A stretch of 41,360 bases of DNA from CAVXFS01 sp049582805 (GTDB lineage: Bacteria > Pseudomonadota > Gammaproteobacteria > Burkholderiales > Gallionellaceae): contig JBAUUR010000169.1 of NCBI GenBank assembly GCA_049582805.1, positions 1 through 41,360 of the forward strand, written 5' to 3'. Below, one piece after another: positions 9,996-18,394 of the stretch; the stretch's first letter is position 1, and each line of letters starts with the position of its first letter. The notes under the pieces were generated by a model. That model was given only the letters and a program-made list of their open reading frames with translations. It made no database searches and was not told the DNA's origin. A program made the translations under genes and the position numbers.

Positions 9996-11774
9996 TTAAC
10001 GCGTAAGTGCCGCATAGATGAGGAGTATTTTTTCAGGCAGGCATTTGACGTGGTCGACCACAATGTAGTTCTTCGCGCCAAATATTCGGGATACATACTT
10101 GTCCGCGCCGGGATCTAGACTGATGCAATAGGTATGGATACCGCTGCGCTTGGCTTCTTCGACCGATTTTTTTGCGTCATCGCGCAAGTATTTCCGGTTG
10201 GGAATATCGATGTCATATGGTTCACCGTCAGACATGAGAATCAATAACTTTTTGCTGGATTTTTGCTTGTTGAGATAATAAGTCGCGTGGCGTATCGCCG
10301 CACCCATGCGGGTGCAAAGCTGGCCTGTCATGCCGGCGATCCTGGCTTTCGGAACGTCGTCGTAGGGCTGTTCGAAATCCTTTATTCGGTAGTATTCGAC
10401 ATTGTGCCGATTTTCCGAGCAGAAGCCGTGGATCGCGAAGGCATCCCCGACCGCCTCAATGGCATCTGCAAACAGAACGCTGACCTGTTGGGTGAGTTGC
10501 AGCGCGGTATGTCCCCGACCCTGGACCTTGTTATTCATCGAATTGGACAGGTCCAGAAGCATCAGCACCGAGATGTCGCGAGTCTTTCGCACCAAACGCA
10601 TCATGACCCGGGTATCCGGCGGCATCCCCAGCCTGATATTGATCTGGGCGCGGATCGCGGCATTGATGTCGATTTCGTCACCTTCTTCGAGTTTGCGGGC
10701 GCGGTGGACCGCCCCATCCCGGATGGCATGGAGCAGTGTTTTCATGCGCGCCAGCAACTGATGGTTTTCCGCGATGATGCTGAGCACGATATTCAAATCG
10801 CCGGATGCGGAACTCGTTTCCCGCAGAGTCACCCAGGACTGATCCAGGCTCTGGCTGCGGTAATTCCATTCCGGATAATAGTATGTTCCCAACACCACCC
10901 TTTCACTTTCCACTTTCTTGGTCGGCACCCGGGCTTTCTTGACGTCCTCGCCAGATTCGTCGACTCTGAACGTGGTCCTGGACTTGAAGTACGGATTGAT
11001 AATTTCCAGCGGCTGGCCGGGCCGCTTCCATAAAAAGCGGTTGTCGTCCCGGTAGGGAGCGCCTAGCATGTCCGAGTGGATATTGAACTTGATTTTCTTT
11101 TCCCGAAATGAATCCGCAAGTCTCAAGCCTATGACCCGGGAAACATGATTGTCCTCCAAATTGCCAGCTGACTTGAAGAGCGCCCGCCCTTGGCTGATCC
11201 AGGGATCGTCATCTTGATACGTCTGGTCCAGCAAGGCACGCGCAAGGCGATTGAGATAATCCCCGGCGGTCTTATTGTCCAGGGGAGTGGCCTTATGCTG
11301 CATGGCCCAGAGATGCTTCAGGCCAGGGAATCTGCGGATTGACAGCGTTTCAACTCGTGCATCCTCAATCATGGAAATCATGGCGATCTGCCATTTGTCG
11401 AGTGACCGTGCAGAGAAATGGCTCTTTGTATAAACGATGTGAGCTGAAGCATGAGCGGCAGCTGCACGATAGATTTGAAGCCCCGTAACGTGCCTTACAC
11501 CATCCTGTGTGGAATCGTATAAGGCATCCGGCAAATGGATGTGGAAATTCTCAATGAATGGCTTCCTATTTTCATCCTCCGCGAGAACAAGGTCTGACTG
11601 TTTCATGATGAAATCGGAGCCCCACAAGGCTCGGAGATACATCCCGACGCGGCGCTGAATATCCATGAAATTGGTTCTCATGCCTGCATTATTCAAGGCG
11701 GTCAAGGACGCCCTGGGGGCTAGGCCGAGAAAATTTCTAAGCTCGTATGCGAGGCGATTGAAGTTAGGGCTCAT
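9996..11774 (-). CDS. VWA-domain protein, CbbO/NorD family
   Basis: A 592-residue soluble protein. The C-terminal ~190 residues are a von Willebrand A domain with a MIDAS metal site DLSNSMN (408-414) and the downstream strand MSDGEPYDID; the end, AKNYIVVDHV ... IYAALTR, and the pre-domain segment EEGDEIDINAAI resemble CbbO and NorD. Those proteins work with MoxR-type AAA+ ATPases (CbbQ, NorQ) to activate Rubisco or nitric oxide reductase by remodelling. No CbbQ/NorQ, Rubisco or nor gene is nearby, so the client is unknown. It is shorter than CbbO proteins I remember (~750-800). The ATG at 11774 lacks a good ribosome-binding site, and another start cannot be ruled out. Confidence 0.75.
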   Translation of the reverse strand: MSPNFNRLAYELRNFLGLAPRASLTALNNAGMRTNFMDIQRRVGMYLRALWGSDFIMKQSDLVLAEDENRKPFIENFHIHLPDALYDSTQDGVRHVTGLQIYRAAAAHASAHIVYTKSHFSARSLDKWQIAMISMIEDARVETLSIRRFPGLKHLWAMQHKATPLDNKTAGDYLNRLARALLDQTYQDDDPWISQGRALFKSAGNLEDNHVSRVIGLRLADSFREKKIKFNIHSDMLGAPYRDDNRFLWKRPGQPLEIINPYFKSRTTFRVDESGEDVKKARVPTKKVESERVVLGTYYYPEWNYRSQSLDQSWVTLRETSSASGDLNIVLSIIAENHQLLARMKTLLHAIRDGAVHRARKLEEGDEIDINAAIRAQINIRLGMPPDTRVMMRLVRKTRDISVLMLLDLSNSMNNKVQGRGHTALQLTQQVSVLFADAIEAVGDAFAIHGFCSENRHNVEYYRIKDFEQPYDDVPKARIAGMTGQLCTRMGAAIRHATYYLNKQKSSKKLLILMSDGEPYDIDIPNRKYLRDDAKKSVEEAKRSGIHTYCISLDPGADKYVSRIFGAKNYIVVDHVKCLPEKILLIYAALTR

Positions 11775-12084
11775 GAAGAAATCAATGTCTAATAAGGCAA
11801 TGGCGGGATGAGTAAAATTTGCAGGACATGAAGATCAAGCATTTCTCATTACTCGTAGCCGATTTTGTCTTTCATTGAGGATATCCTGCATGACCAGTTT
11901 GTGTCTATCCCAAATCAGCAGGGTCCGGTTAAAAGTCAAACAAATTTTGTTGGCTGGCAAAATCCGTCTGTTGTGGGAGATGCCCGCTGCCTGCGAAGAC
12001 TTAAGATAGCGGGGTTTTCTCAAAAGCTGACACCGATAAAATCTGTCACAAATGGTAGAGCCGGCATCAATTTGAAGCTCTTTT
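11775..12084. other. Gene-free stretch
   Basis: No supported gene. It contains the promoter region of the VWA gene and the junction with the transposase remnant, where a short open frame runs into transposase-like sequence without a transposase-like N-terminus. Confidence 0.35.
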
Positions 12085-12585
12085 TTGACAATTACGGCTC
12101 GGGGTACATCAATTACAAAGTCGCCAGGCTGCTGGAGAAATTGTGCATTGAATTCACCAAATCCCGACCACGTCACTCCAACGACAACGCGCTGGCAGAA
12201 TCCAAGAATGGCGCGGTGGCGCGGTAGTGCGCAAGCATCCGGGCTACGCGCAGATCCCGCAACAGTTTGCCGAAATGGTCAACGCGTTCTGTGCGGACTT
12301 CCTTAACCCCTGCGTCAATTTCCACCGCCCGTGCTTCTTTCCGGAAACGTCACGGATGCCAAAGGGAAAGAGCGCAAATGTTGTCTCCATGAGGAAATGA
12401 TGACGCCCGACGAGAAGCTAAAATCACTGCCCGAAGCCAAGCAATATCTCAAATCCGGCGTGACGTTTGAACAACCGGATGCAATCGCTTCAAGCATGAG
12501 CGACAATGAGGCCGCCGACGCGCTTAACAAGGCTAGGCAGCGGTTGTTCAAGGCCATTCCCGCAGCACTCAAGAAATGCGCTTGA
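12085..12585 (+). pseudogene. Broken DDE/integrase-core transposase
   Basis: Only the 3' half of a transposase remains. Reading across frames gives FDNYGSGYINYKVARLLEKL, then FTKSRPRHSNDNALAESKNG, PQQFAEMVNAFCADFLNP and VNFHRPCFF, then MMTPDEKLKSLPEAKQYLKS. These are typical of an integrase-core (rve) IS transposase with the last catalytic Glu in NALAESKNG. A small insertion near 12218-12228 creates a stop and frameshift, and a second frameshift lies near 12345. The catalytic N-terminal half is missing, so the element is dead. The IS family cannot be fixed by eye. Confidence 0.8.
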
Positions 12586-12886
12586 GGAAATAACGTTGGG
12601 GGCGCAAACAAAGCAATTTTATTAACCAAACCGATATAGAATCAGGGGAAGACAGGCGTGCGTAACGTTCTCTGTTCAGACTCATATTCGGATTGGAATA
12701 TACACAGTTGGAGACCGGATATTCGTGAGCAGTCGGACGCGCCCGCCAGAAAGTGGAATACTTGCAAACGAGGAGGAGCCCGTATACGGACATTCGAGAC
12801 GTTCGCAGCTCTCCTTTGACCGGGGTGCAGGACTCAAGGATACCTTAAGCCGTGCGATTGAATTTGCTATCCTCAGACTACCAGCC
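12586..12886. other. Upstream region of the three-gene cassette
   Basis: Between the dead transposase and the sulfatase-fold gene. An in-frame extension of the downstream gene to 12725 is possible but its translation shows no family features. A promoter for the cassette is expected here; CGATATAGAAT near 12640 is a weak -10-like candidate. Confidence 0.3.
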
Positions 12887-14224
12887 ATGATGAAAAACCT
12901 CCTGATCCTGCATCTGGAAAGCATCAACCGGCAGCGCCTTGCCGCGTTCGGATCGTCGTTTCCAAATACCAAGCGCCTGATGCAGGACGCGCTGGTATTC
13001 GATAATTTCTTTTCGTCGGCGACCTCGACGCTCATGGTCATCACCTACCTGTTCCACGGCAACGATTTCGAGTTCGACACCGCTTCTGAATTCGAGGGAA
13101 TGCGCCCCGCAGCAAATAACAGGAACCTTTTTTCCATTCTCGAAAGTCGTGGCTACAACGCAAATTTGATTTGCCTCAACGCCTTCAACGCCGCGAGTCC
13201 GACGCGGCTGGTGTCTTGGCCAGACGATCTGCCGCCGGTGTGGGGCACCAACGATTTCCCGACGTTATTCGACCGCTTCGACGAACTGACCGACGAGCCG
13301 CCGTTCGCCATATATGTTTGGGACCTTATCACGCACATCGAGCACAGCCTCGCACTGGCGCCTTTCTCCAGCGGACTCACCGACCAGATCCGGCGCGCCT
13401 GTGGCGTGGCCGATGATGCGGTCGGTGTGATTTTGGCGACACTCGAGCGCAAGGGAATGCTCGACAACACTACTGTCGTTATTTACGGCGACCACGGTGA
13501 CGATTACTGGACCCACAGTTTCAAGGGCGGCATGATCCATGCGACGGAACCGTACACACAGATCACGTGGACGCCACTGGCGATCCGTGATCCGGCGCTC
13601 ACCCCGGGAACCAACGAGAATCTCGCAAGCACGATAGACATCGCGCCGACCTGCCTTGCGCTGCTCGGCATCAACGACGCATCCCTGTTTCTGCCTTCTG
13701 GAACGAATTTGCTAGTGCGCGCTCCCGAGCTCGTGTTCTCGCAGAACTTCACGGCCAATCAGGCGGACAATTGGGAATTCGGCATCGTAAAGGCGTTTGC
13801 CGCGATCGACGACACCTACATTCTGCTGGTCAACTCGCGTGGCCTCGAACTGTACGCGTATCGCGTCGACCCCGGGAATCACTGCAATCTGCTGCATTTT
13901 TTCAATGTCATGCCGGACGGGCGTCTCCTGCTGCATGGACGACCTGGGGTGGCCAGCCATTTCAGGTCGGCGCTGCAAGACAACCCGCGCGCCGTCGCCA
14001 ACCTCGCGGCGCATTTCAGGACGCTACGCGTGGCTTTGGCCGAGCGCGTCGCGGCCAAGCGAGCATACATCGTGGGAAGTGGTGTCGAGCCAACCTTCGC
14101 GCTTGACCCGCGTTGCCTTACTGCCGTCGACGACAAAGCGCGCGCGGCGTTCTTCCGCGGTGCGGATAACGTACAGCCATCGCGAGCATCGATGCCTGCA
14201 TTCGACTTCTCTAAGCTGAGGTGA
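12887..14224 (+). CDS. Sulfatase/alkaline phosphatase-fold enzyme
   Basis: About 445 residues with the sulfatase (alkaline phosphatase superfamily) fold: first strand LLILHLESINRQRL with a metal-ligand Glu, the nucleophile loop SSATSTLMVITYLFHG with Thr/Ser as candidate nucleophile (no CxPxR sulfatase motif), and the late metal site VVIYGDHGDDYW, followed by a histidine in GGMIHATEPY. This resembles the phosphoethanolamine- and phosphoglycerol-transferase side rather than true sulfatases, but there are no membrane helices and no signal peptide, so it appears cytoplasmic. I chose the ATG pair at 12887/12890 because homology begins there, although no good ribosome-binding site is seen and the frame is open to 12725. 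First gene of the cassette; 24 bp precede the next gene. Substrate unknown. Confidence 0.75.
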   Translation: MMKNLLILHLESINRQRLAAFGSSFPNTKRLMQDALVFDNFFSSATSTLMVITYLFHGNDFEFDTASEFEGMRPAANNRNLFSILESRGYNANLICLNAFNAASPTRLVSWPDDLPPVWGTNDFPTLFDRFDELTDEPPFAIYVWDLITHIEHSLALAPFSSGLTDQIRRACGVADDAVGVILATLERKGMLDNTTVVIYGDHGDDYWTHSFKGGMIHATEPYTQITWTPLAIRDPALTPGTNENLASTIDIAPTCLALLGINDASLFLPSGTNLLVRAPELVFSQNFTANQADNWEFGIVKAFAAIDDTYILLVNSRGLELYAYRVDPGNHCNLLHFFNVMPDGRLLLHGRPGVASHFRSALQDNPRAVANLAAHFRTLRVALAERVAAKRAYIVGSGVEPTFALDPRCLTAVDDKARAAFFRGADNVQPSRASMPAFDFSKLR

Positions 14225-14248
14225 AATGATCGGCTCAACCACGCCCGC

Positions 14249-14980
14249 ATGGCGATCATGCGCTACTTGATTCTTGCCGCCGGCATGGGGAGACGCATGG
14301 GCGGAGCGCTTGCGGGCCTCCCAAAATGTCTGATCGACATTGACGGCGAACCGTTGCTGGTGCGGCTGCTGCGGCAGATCCGTCAATGTGACGCGCGGGC
14401 CGATATCCAGGTCGTGCTTGGTTACAAGAATGATATCGTCGCACCATTGGTCAATGACTGTCGGATCGTCGTCAACCCATTCTTCGACATCACCGGGATC
14501 AACGCTTCATTGTGGTTTGCGCGCGCTGCGTTTGATCAGCCCCTAATGGTGATCCACGGGGACGTCGTGCTGTCTGAGAGACTCGCGGCCGACCTTTTTG
14601 CGGCGGAAGCCGAATCACTGGTGGCCTACGACAGCAGCGTCCTCGACCCCAAGGAAATCAATCTTGCGGTGGAGGACAATCGCGTTACGCGCTTCGGGGT
14701 AAATTTTGCCGGCTACAGCGGCGCCTATGCGGGCGTGCTGAAACTCTCGGCACACGCAGCGCGGCTTTTTGCGGACGCGCTTGATAGCCGAGTGCGGCGA
14801 GGATTCAACGAATCACGCACATATTACTTTTTCGTCATGCGCAAGCTAATCGCGGATCCCGGTGTCGTGTTCGTGCCGTTCGATTTCGCCCACCGTCGCT
14901 GGAAGGAGATCGACCACATTGAGGACATCGCCGTCGCCAAGGCCCGGGTCGGTGAGAGAGACCTATCCAATGTCCGCTAG
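14249..14980 (+). CDS. LicC-like nucleotidyltransferase
   Basis: A 243-residue (or 240 from the ATG at 14258) GT-A fold nucleotidyltransferase. The N-terminal nucleotide-binding signature is LILAAGMGRRMGGA with the lysine in LPKCLIDIDGEPL; further motifs are VLGYKND, GINASLWFA and the metal-binding-type VIHGDVVLS. The C-terminal EIDHIEDIAVAKA matches the EIDSxxD pattern of LicC and related phosphocholine or sugar-phosphate cytidylyl/uridylyl transferases. It would activate a phosphorylated small molecule as an NDP derivative. Middle gene of the cassette; its stop overlaps the next start by 11 nt, so translation is probably coupled. Substrate is inferred only by family. Confidence 0.82.
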   Translation: MAIMRYLILAAGMGRRMGGALAGLPKCLIDIDGEPLLVRLLRQIRQCDARADIQVVLGYKNDIVAPLVNDCRIVVNPFFDITGINASLWFARAAFDQPLMVIHGDVVLSERLAADLFAAEAESLVAYDSSVLDPKEINLAVEDNRVTRFGVNFAGYSGAYAGVLKLSAHAARLFADALDSRVRRGFNESRTYYFFVMRKLIADPGVVFVPFDFAHRRWKEIDHIEDIAVAKARVGERDLSNVR

Positions 14981-16109
14981 CCATCACTCACACATCATGC
15001 TGAACGAGCGCGCCGAAGCCGTGGAGTGCGCTGTTTTCGTTCCCCATCGCCTTACCATTGATCACCGCGAATTCGCCGGTGCGATTCAGGCGATCCTGGA
15101 CGGCCAAGTAGCCGAACTCGGCCGCGACCGCAACGCAATCTGCTACCGGGTTAGCCTCGCTGAGCGAAATGAAGCTTCTTGCACAGCGATCGTCAAGGTG
15201 CCCCGGCCTGGGCCGCAGCGGACCAATGCTGAAACGACGTTTGCATGGGAGGCCGAAATCCTCGCCGCATTACCAGTCACAGGCATTATTGGAACGCCCG
15301 CGTTGCTGGGACGCGTTGCTGTCGCGGGCAGGCACTTCCTGTTCACGACCGAGGTGCCCGGTAAACATCCAGATCCCCGAACGAATCCGCTCGATGGCCG
15401 CCAGCTGCGCGCGATTCTTGACCCCTTGTACGTGATGGACTGTCATGGCTTCATGCATTACGACCTCAAGGCCTCAAACATTATGGTCGATGGCGATCGC
15501 GCTGGGTTCATCGACTTTGAGTTTGCCCGGTTCGAGGACTTGCGCAGTGCCTATGCACTGGAAAACGCGGCATTCTGCAAAGACTTCAACGTTTCCGTTA
15601 ATCCGTTCTTCCCGGCGCGCTCGAACGTCGCGAATTTCGAGTTTAGAGCGCTCCATCGCTACCTGCGCGACCTCGCCGCAACGCAATCCGCTGCCGCGGC
15701 CGGTGCCTTGCTTCGCGAATGGTTACGCAGCAAGTCATCCTACCACCGGCGGATGGCAGGTTTCCTTGCGGAACTAGCCGAAACGTCCATTGAGCATATT
15801 GCCATCGCCAGTGGAATCATGACGGACGAGGCTCGCGGGAAATTGTGCGCGGCAGCTGCGTACGAGAGCCTGCTGGCGGCACTGCTTGAGCAGCCGCACG
15901 ATGCCGTGGCCCGAGTCGAGCGGTCGCTGATGGCGTTCCGTTGTGCCGTTTTCGAGCGGCGCGCTGCCGAGGCTCAACGGCTGCGGTATGCGACGCTAGC
16001 CCAAATATGCCCGGATGCAGCGCACGCCGACACAATACCCGGCGCGTATAGGCTAGCCATCGCGAGGGCACTCGAACTTGTGGGGCGCAGCGTCCATCCG
16101 TCCGCGTGA
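14970..16109 (+). CDS. Kinase-fold phosphotransferase
   Basis: 379 residues with a protein-kinase-like fold: candidate ATP-lysine in CTAIVKVPRP, helix-C Glu in FAWEAEILAAL, catalytic loop HYDLKASNIMV, and metal-binding FIDFEFARFED, where DFE replaces DFG. This pattern is seen in small-molecule and lipopolysaccharide kinases (choline kinase, WaaP/RIO-like) as well as in protein kinases. The C-terminal ~170 residues are helical and unrecognised. The start at 14970 is chosen because GAGAGAG precedes it and it overlaps the previous stop; a second candidate is the Met at 14998. With the neighbouring nucleotidyltransferase it could phosphorylate, then activate, a small alcohol such as choline or ethanolamine. 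That pathway is inference. Confidence 0.75.
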   Translation: MSASHHSHIMLNERAEAVECAVFVPHRLTIDHREFAGAIQAILDGQVAELGRDRNAICYRVSLAERNEASCTAIVKVPRPGPQRTNAETTFAWEAEILAALPVTGIIGTPALLGRVAVAGRHFLFTTEVPGKHPDPRTNPLDGRQLRAILDPLYVMDCHGFMHYDLKASNIMVDGDRAGFIDFEFARFEDLRSAYALENAAFCKDFNVSVNPFFPARSNVANFEFRALHRYLRDLAATQSAAAAGALLREWLRSKSSYHRRMAGFLAELAETSIEHIAIASGIMTDEARGKLCAAAAYESLLAALLEQPHDAVARVERSLMAFRCAVFERRAAEAQRLRYATLAQICPDAAHADTIPGAYRLAIARALELVGRSVHPSA

Positions 16110-16314
16110 AATAGGGAGGTACCGCGACGATCAGGCAATCACCGGATATCCTCCGGTAACTGTTGCACGAATAGTGACCTCTCTACATGTAGCTCAACCT
16201 GATGCAACGAGTCTTGGGGCGGACAGCTTTTGCATGATGCTTTTAACTATGTGCGTCAGGAGATGCTGAGTATCTGCTACTCTGAACATCGACCGTCTGC
16301 AACGGGTCGAGGGC

Positions 16315-16440
16315 GTGTGAAAACTCAGAGTAAAAAGAACTGCTGAAAAATCGATCTGCCAGAATGCACTGTAATCGATTTGTTTGATGTCATATATTGT
16401 TTGACACCCCTGAAAATGGATCGAAATTAAGTTTTCACAC
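16315..16440. mobile_element. Small TIR-bounded element or IS remnant
   Basis: Perfect 11-bp terminal inverted repeats, GTGTGAAAACT and AGTTTTCACAC, bound 126 bp of low-GC DNA with no open frame of note. Such GTGTGAAAAC ends are found on IS elements with DDE transposases (IS1182/IS5-like, from memory), so this is probably a deletion derivative. Confidence 0.6.
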
Positions 16441-16606
16441 AACCGTGGTCGTGAAGCGACAGTCACGCTAACTGATTTATACCCGTTTCTATATCTGCTT
16501 TAGGTTGCATAGCAGCCATCCAGATGTCCAGCTTTGTACAGTGGCTGTGGGTCGAAGGGCTGCGAGTCACCAGTGGCTGCTTTCAGGCGGGCATATTTAC
16601 AAGCCT

Positions 16607-16640
16607 ACCGCTGCTAGACATGGCCCGGCGGTTTTTCTTT
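16607..16640 (+). terminator. Terminator before nadE
   Basis: A stem with arms ACCGC and GCGGT (plus weaker inner pairs) is followed by TTTTTCTTT. It is on the plus strand, about 500 bp past the kinase gene and 100 bp before nadE, so it may end a small RNA or a long 3' UTR. Confidence 0.5.
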
Positions 16641-16739
16641 TATAGAGATGGCATAATCTCACGGTAGCGAAGCCGTTGTGTGAAGCTGGACAATCATTAT
16701 CGGCATCATTGCCACGTCAACAAATGGTTACAAGAATCA

Positions 16740-18344
16740 ATGAAGATAGCAATAGCACAAATTAATTGTCTGCTCGGCGACCTGGAAGGGAATGCCGCAA
16801 AAATTCTCGCCTATGCTGAACGTGCCAAACAGCAAGGCGCATCGCTGCTGCTTGCCCCGGAACTGAGCCTGTGCGGTTATCCACCGGAGGACTTGTTGCT
16901 GCGTCCCGGGTTTTACGACGCCTGCCATCGTGCGCTGCTCGATCTGGCGCAACAGGTGCACGACATCAGCGTGGTGGTCGGCCACCCGCACAAAGTGGAG
17001 GATTGTTGCTACAACGCGGCTTCCGTCATGCGCGACGGAAATATATTGGCCACCTATCTCAAGCACGAACTGCCCAATTACAGCGTGTTCGACGAAGAAC
17101 GCTATTTCGAGCATGGCACGCAACCCTGTCTGTTCGAGATGGAGGGCATCCGTTTCGCTCTCAACATCTGCGCCGATGTATGGGAGGAAAATGCGGCCCG
17201 GTTGGCGCACAAGGCGGGGGCGCAGGTGCTGCTGGTGCTGAATGCCTCGCCCTACCACATAGACAAGCAACTGTCGCGCTACGAGGCGATCTGCGACCGT
17301 ATCGGCGAGACCGGGCTGGCGGTGGTGTATGCCAACATGGTGGGCGGGCAGGATGAACTGGTGTTCGACGGCGGTTCATTTGCCATGGATGCCCACAGTG
17401 ATCTGTCGCACCAGTTCCCCTCGTTCGAGGAAGCGCTGGGCTTGGTGGAAATCCGCGACGGCAAGCTGGTGCATGGCCAAACGGTTCCTCCTTCTTTTCA
17501 GGAAGAGGGCATCTATCGCGCGTTGTGTCTCGGCGTGCGCGACTACATCGGGAAGAACCGCTTCCCCGGCGTGTTGCTGGGTCTGTCCGGCGGCATCGAT
17601 TCAGCCCTGACGCTGGCGGTGGCAGTGGATGCGCTGGGCGCGGACAAGGTGCGCACCGTGATGATGCCCTCGCCCTACACCGCGCAGATCAGCCTCGATG
17701 ATGCGCAAGAGATGGCAGCCCTCCTCGGCGTGCGTTACGAAATACTGGACATCGCGCCGCTGTTCGACGCCTATCTCGCCACCCTGAGCAAGCAATTCGC
17801 CGGGCTGCCGCAGGACGCAACCGAAGAGAACATCCAGGCGCGCATACGCGGTAACCTGCTGATGGCTCTGTCCAACAAGACCGGCGCGCTGGTGCTGACC
17901 ACCGGCAACAAGTCGGAGATGACCGTTGGTTACTGCACGCTGTACGGCGATATGGCAGGCGGCTTTGCGGTGCTCAAGGATGTCAGCAAGACCTGGGTCT
18001 ACCGCCTCGCCAATTACCGCAACAGTCTGAGCCGGGTGATCCCTCAGCGCATCATCATGCGCCCGCCCAGCGCCGAACTTAAACCGGATCAGACTGACCA
18101 GGACAGCCTGCCGCCATACGATGTGCTGGACGGCATCATGGCCTGCTATGTGGAAAAGAACCTGCCGATCGCCGAGATCGTGGCGCGCGGCTATGCCGAA
18201 GCCGACGTGCGGCGCGTGGTCAAACTGATCCGCATCAATGAATACAAGCGCCGCCAGGCGCCGGTCGGTGTGCGCATCACCGACCGCGGGTTCGGCAAGG
18301 ATTGGCGCTATCCAATTACTGCAAGGTACGAGGATGGGTTTTAA
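16740..18344 (+). CDS. nadE: Glutamine-dependent NAD+ synthetase
   Basis: Cytoplasmic enzyme of the last step of NAD+ synthesis, amidating nicotinic acid adenine dinucleotide with ammonia released from glutamine. The 534 residues contain an N-terminal CN-hydrolase glutaminase domain with the triad Glu41 (LAPELSLCGYPPEDLL), Lys108 (YLKHELPNYSVFDE) and Cys144 (NICADVWEE), and a C-terminal synthetase domain with the PP-loop SGGIDS (283-288) and TTGNKSE. Start at 16740 is preferred because the family begins with MKIAIAQIN; an upstream in-frame start would add 20 unrelated residues. Ribosome-binding site is weak. The gene converges on malQ; the 50-bp gap contains a weak inverted repeat AGAATCA/TGATTCT. 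Confidence 0.96.
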   Translation: MKIAIAQINCLLGDLEGNAAKILAYAERAKQQGASLLLAPELSLCGYPPEDLLLRPGFYDACHRALLDLAQQVHDISVVVGHPHKVEDCCYNAASVMRDGNILATYLKHELPNYSVFDEERYFEHGTQPCLFEMEGIRFALNICADVWEENAARLAHKAGAQVLLVLNASPYHIDKQLSRYEAICDRIGETGLAVVYANMVGGQDELVFDGGSFAMDAHSDLSHQFPSFEEALGLVEIRDGKLVHGQTVPPSFQEEGIYRALCLGVRDYIGKNRFPGVLLGLSGGIDSALTLAVAVDALGADKVRTVMMPSPYTAQISLDDAQEMAALLGVRYEILDIAPLFDAYLATLSKQFAGLPQDATEENIQARIRGNLLMALSNKTGALVLTTGNKSEMTVGYCTLYGDMAGGFAVLKDVSKTWVYRLANYRNSLSRVIPQRIIMRPPSAELKPDQTDQDSLPPYDVLDGIMACYVEKNLPIAEIVARGYAEADVRRVVKLIRINEYKRRQAPVGVRITDRGFGKDWRYPITARYEDGF

Positions 18345-18394
18345 GGGCACCTCAAGCTTCAGAATCAGTCGCGTCCGAACTTGATTATTGATTC

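Larger units (their letters stand above)
16110..16739. other. Intergenic region with IS debris and RNA candidate
   Basis: No protein gene. From left: a 6-bp stem ACCGGA/TCCGGT (16141-16157) without a T tract; a 126-bp TIR-bounded segment (16315-16440); a GC-rich structured stretch with CAGCCA/TGGCTG pairings (~16515-16580); and a terminator (16607-16640) before nadE. Confidence 0.5.
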
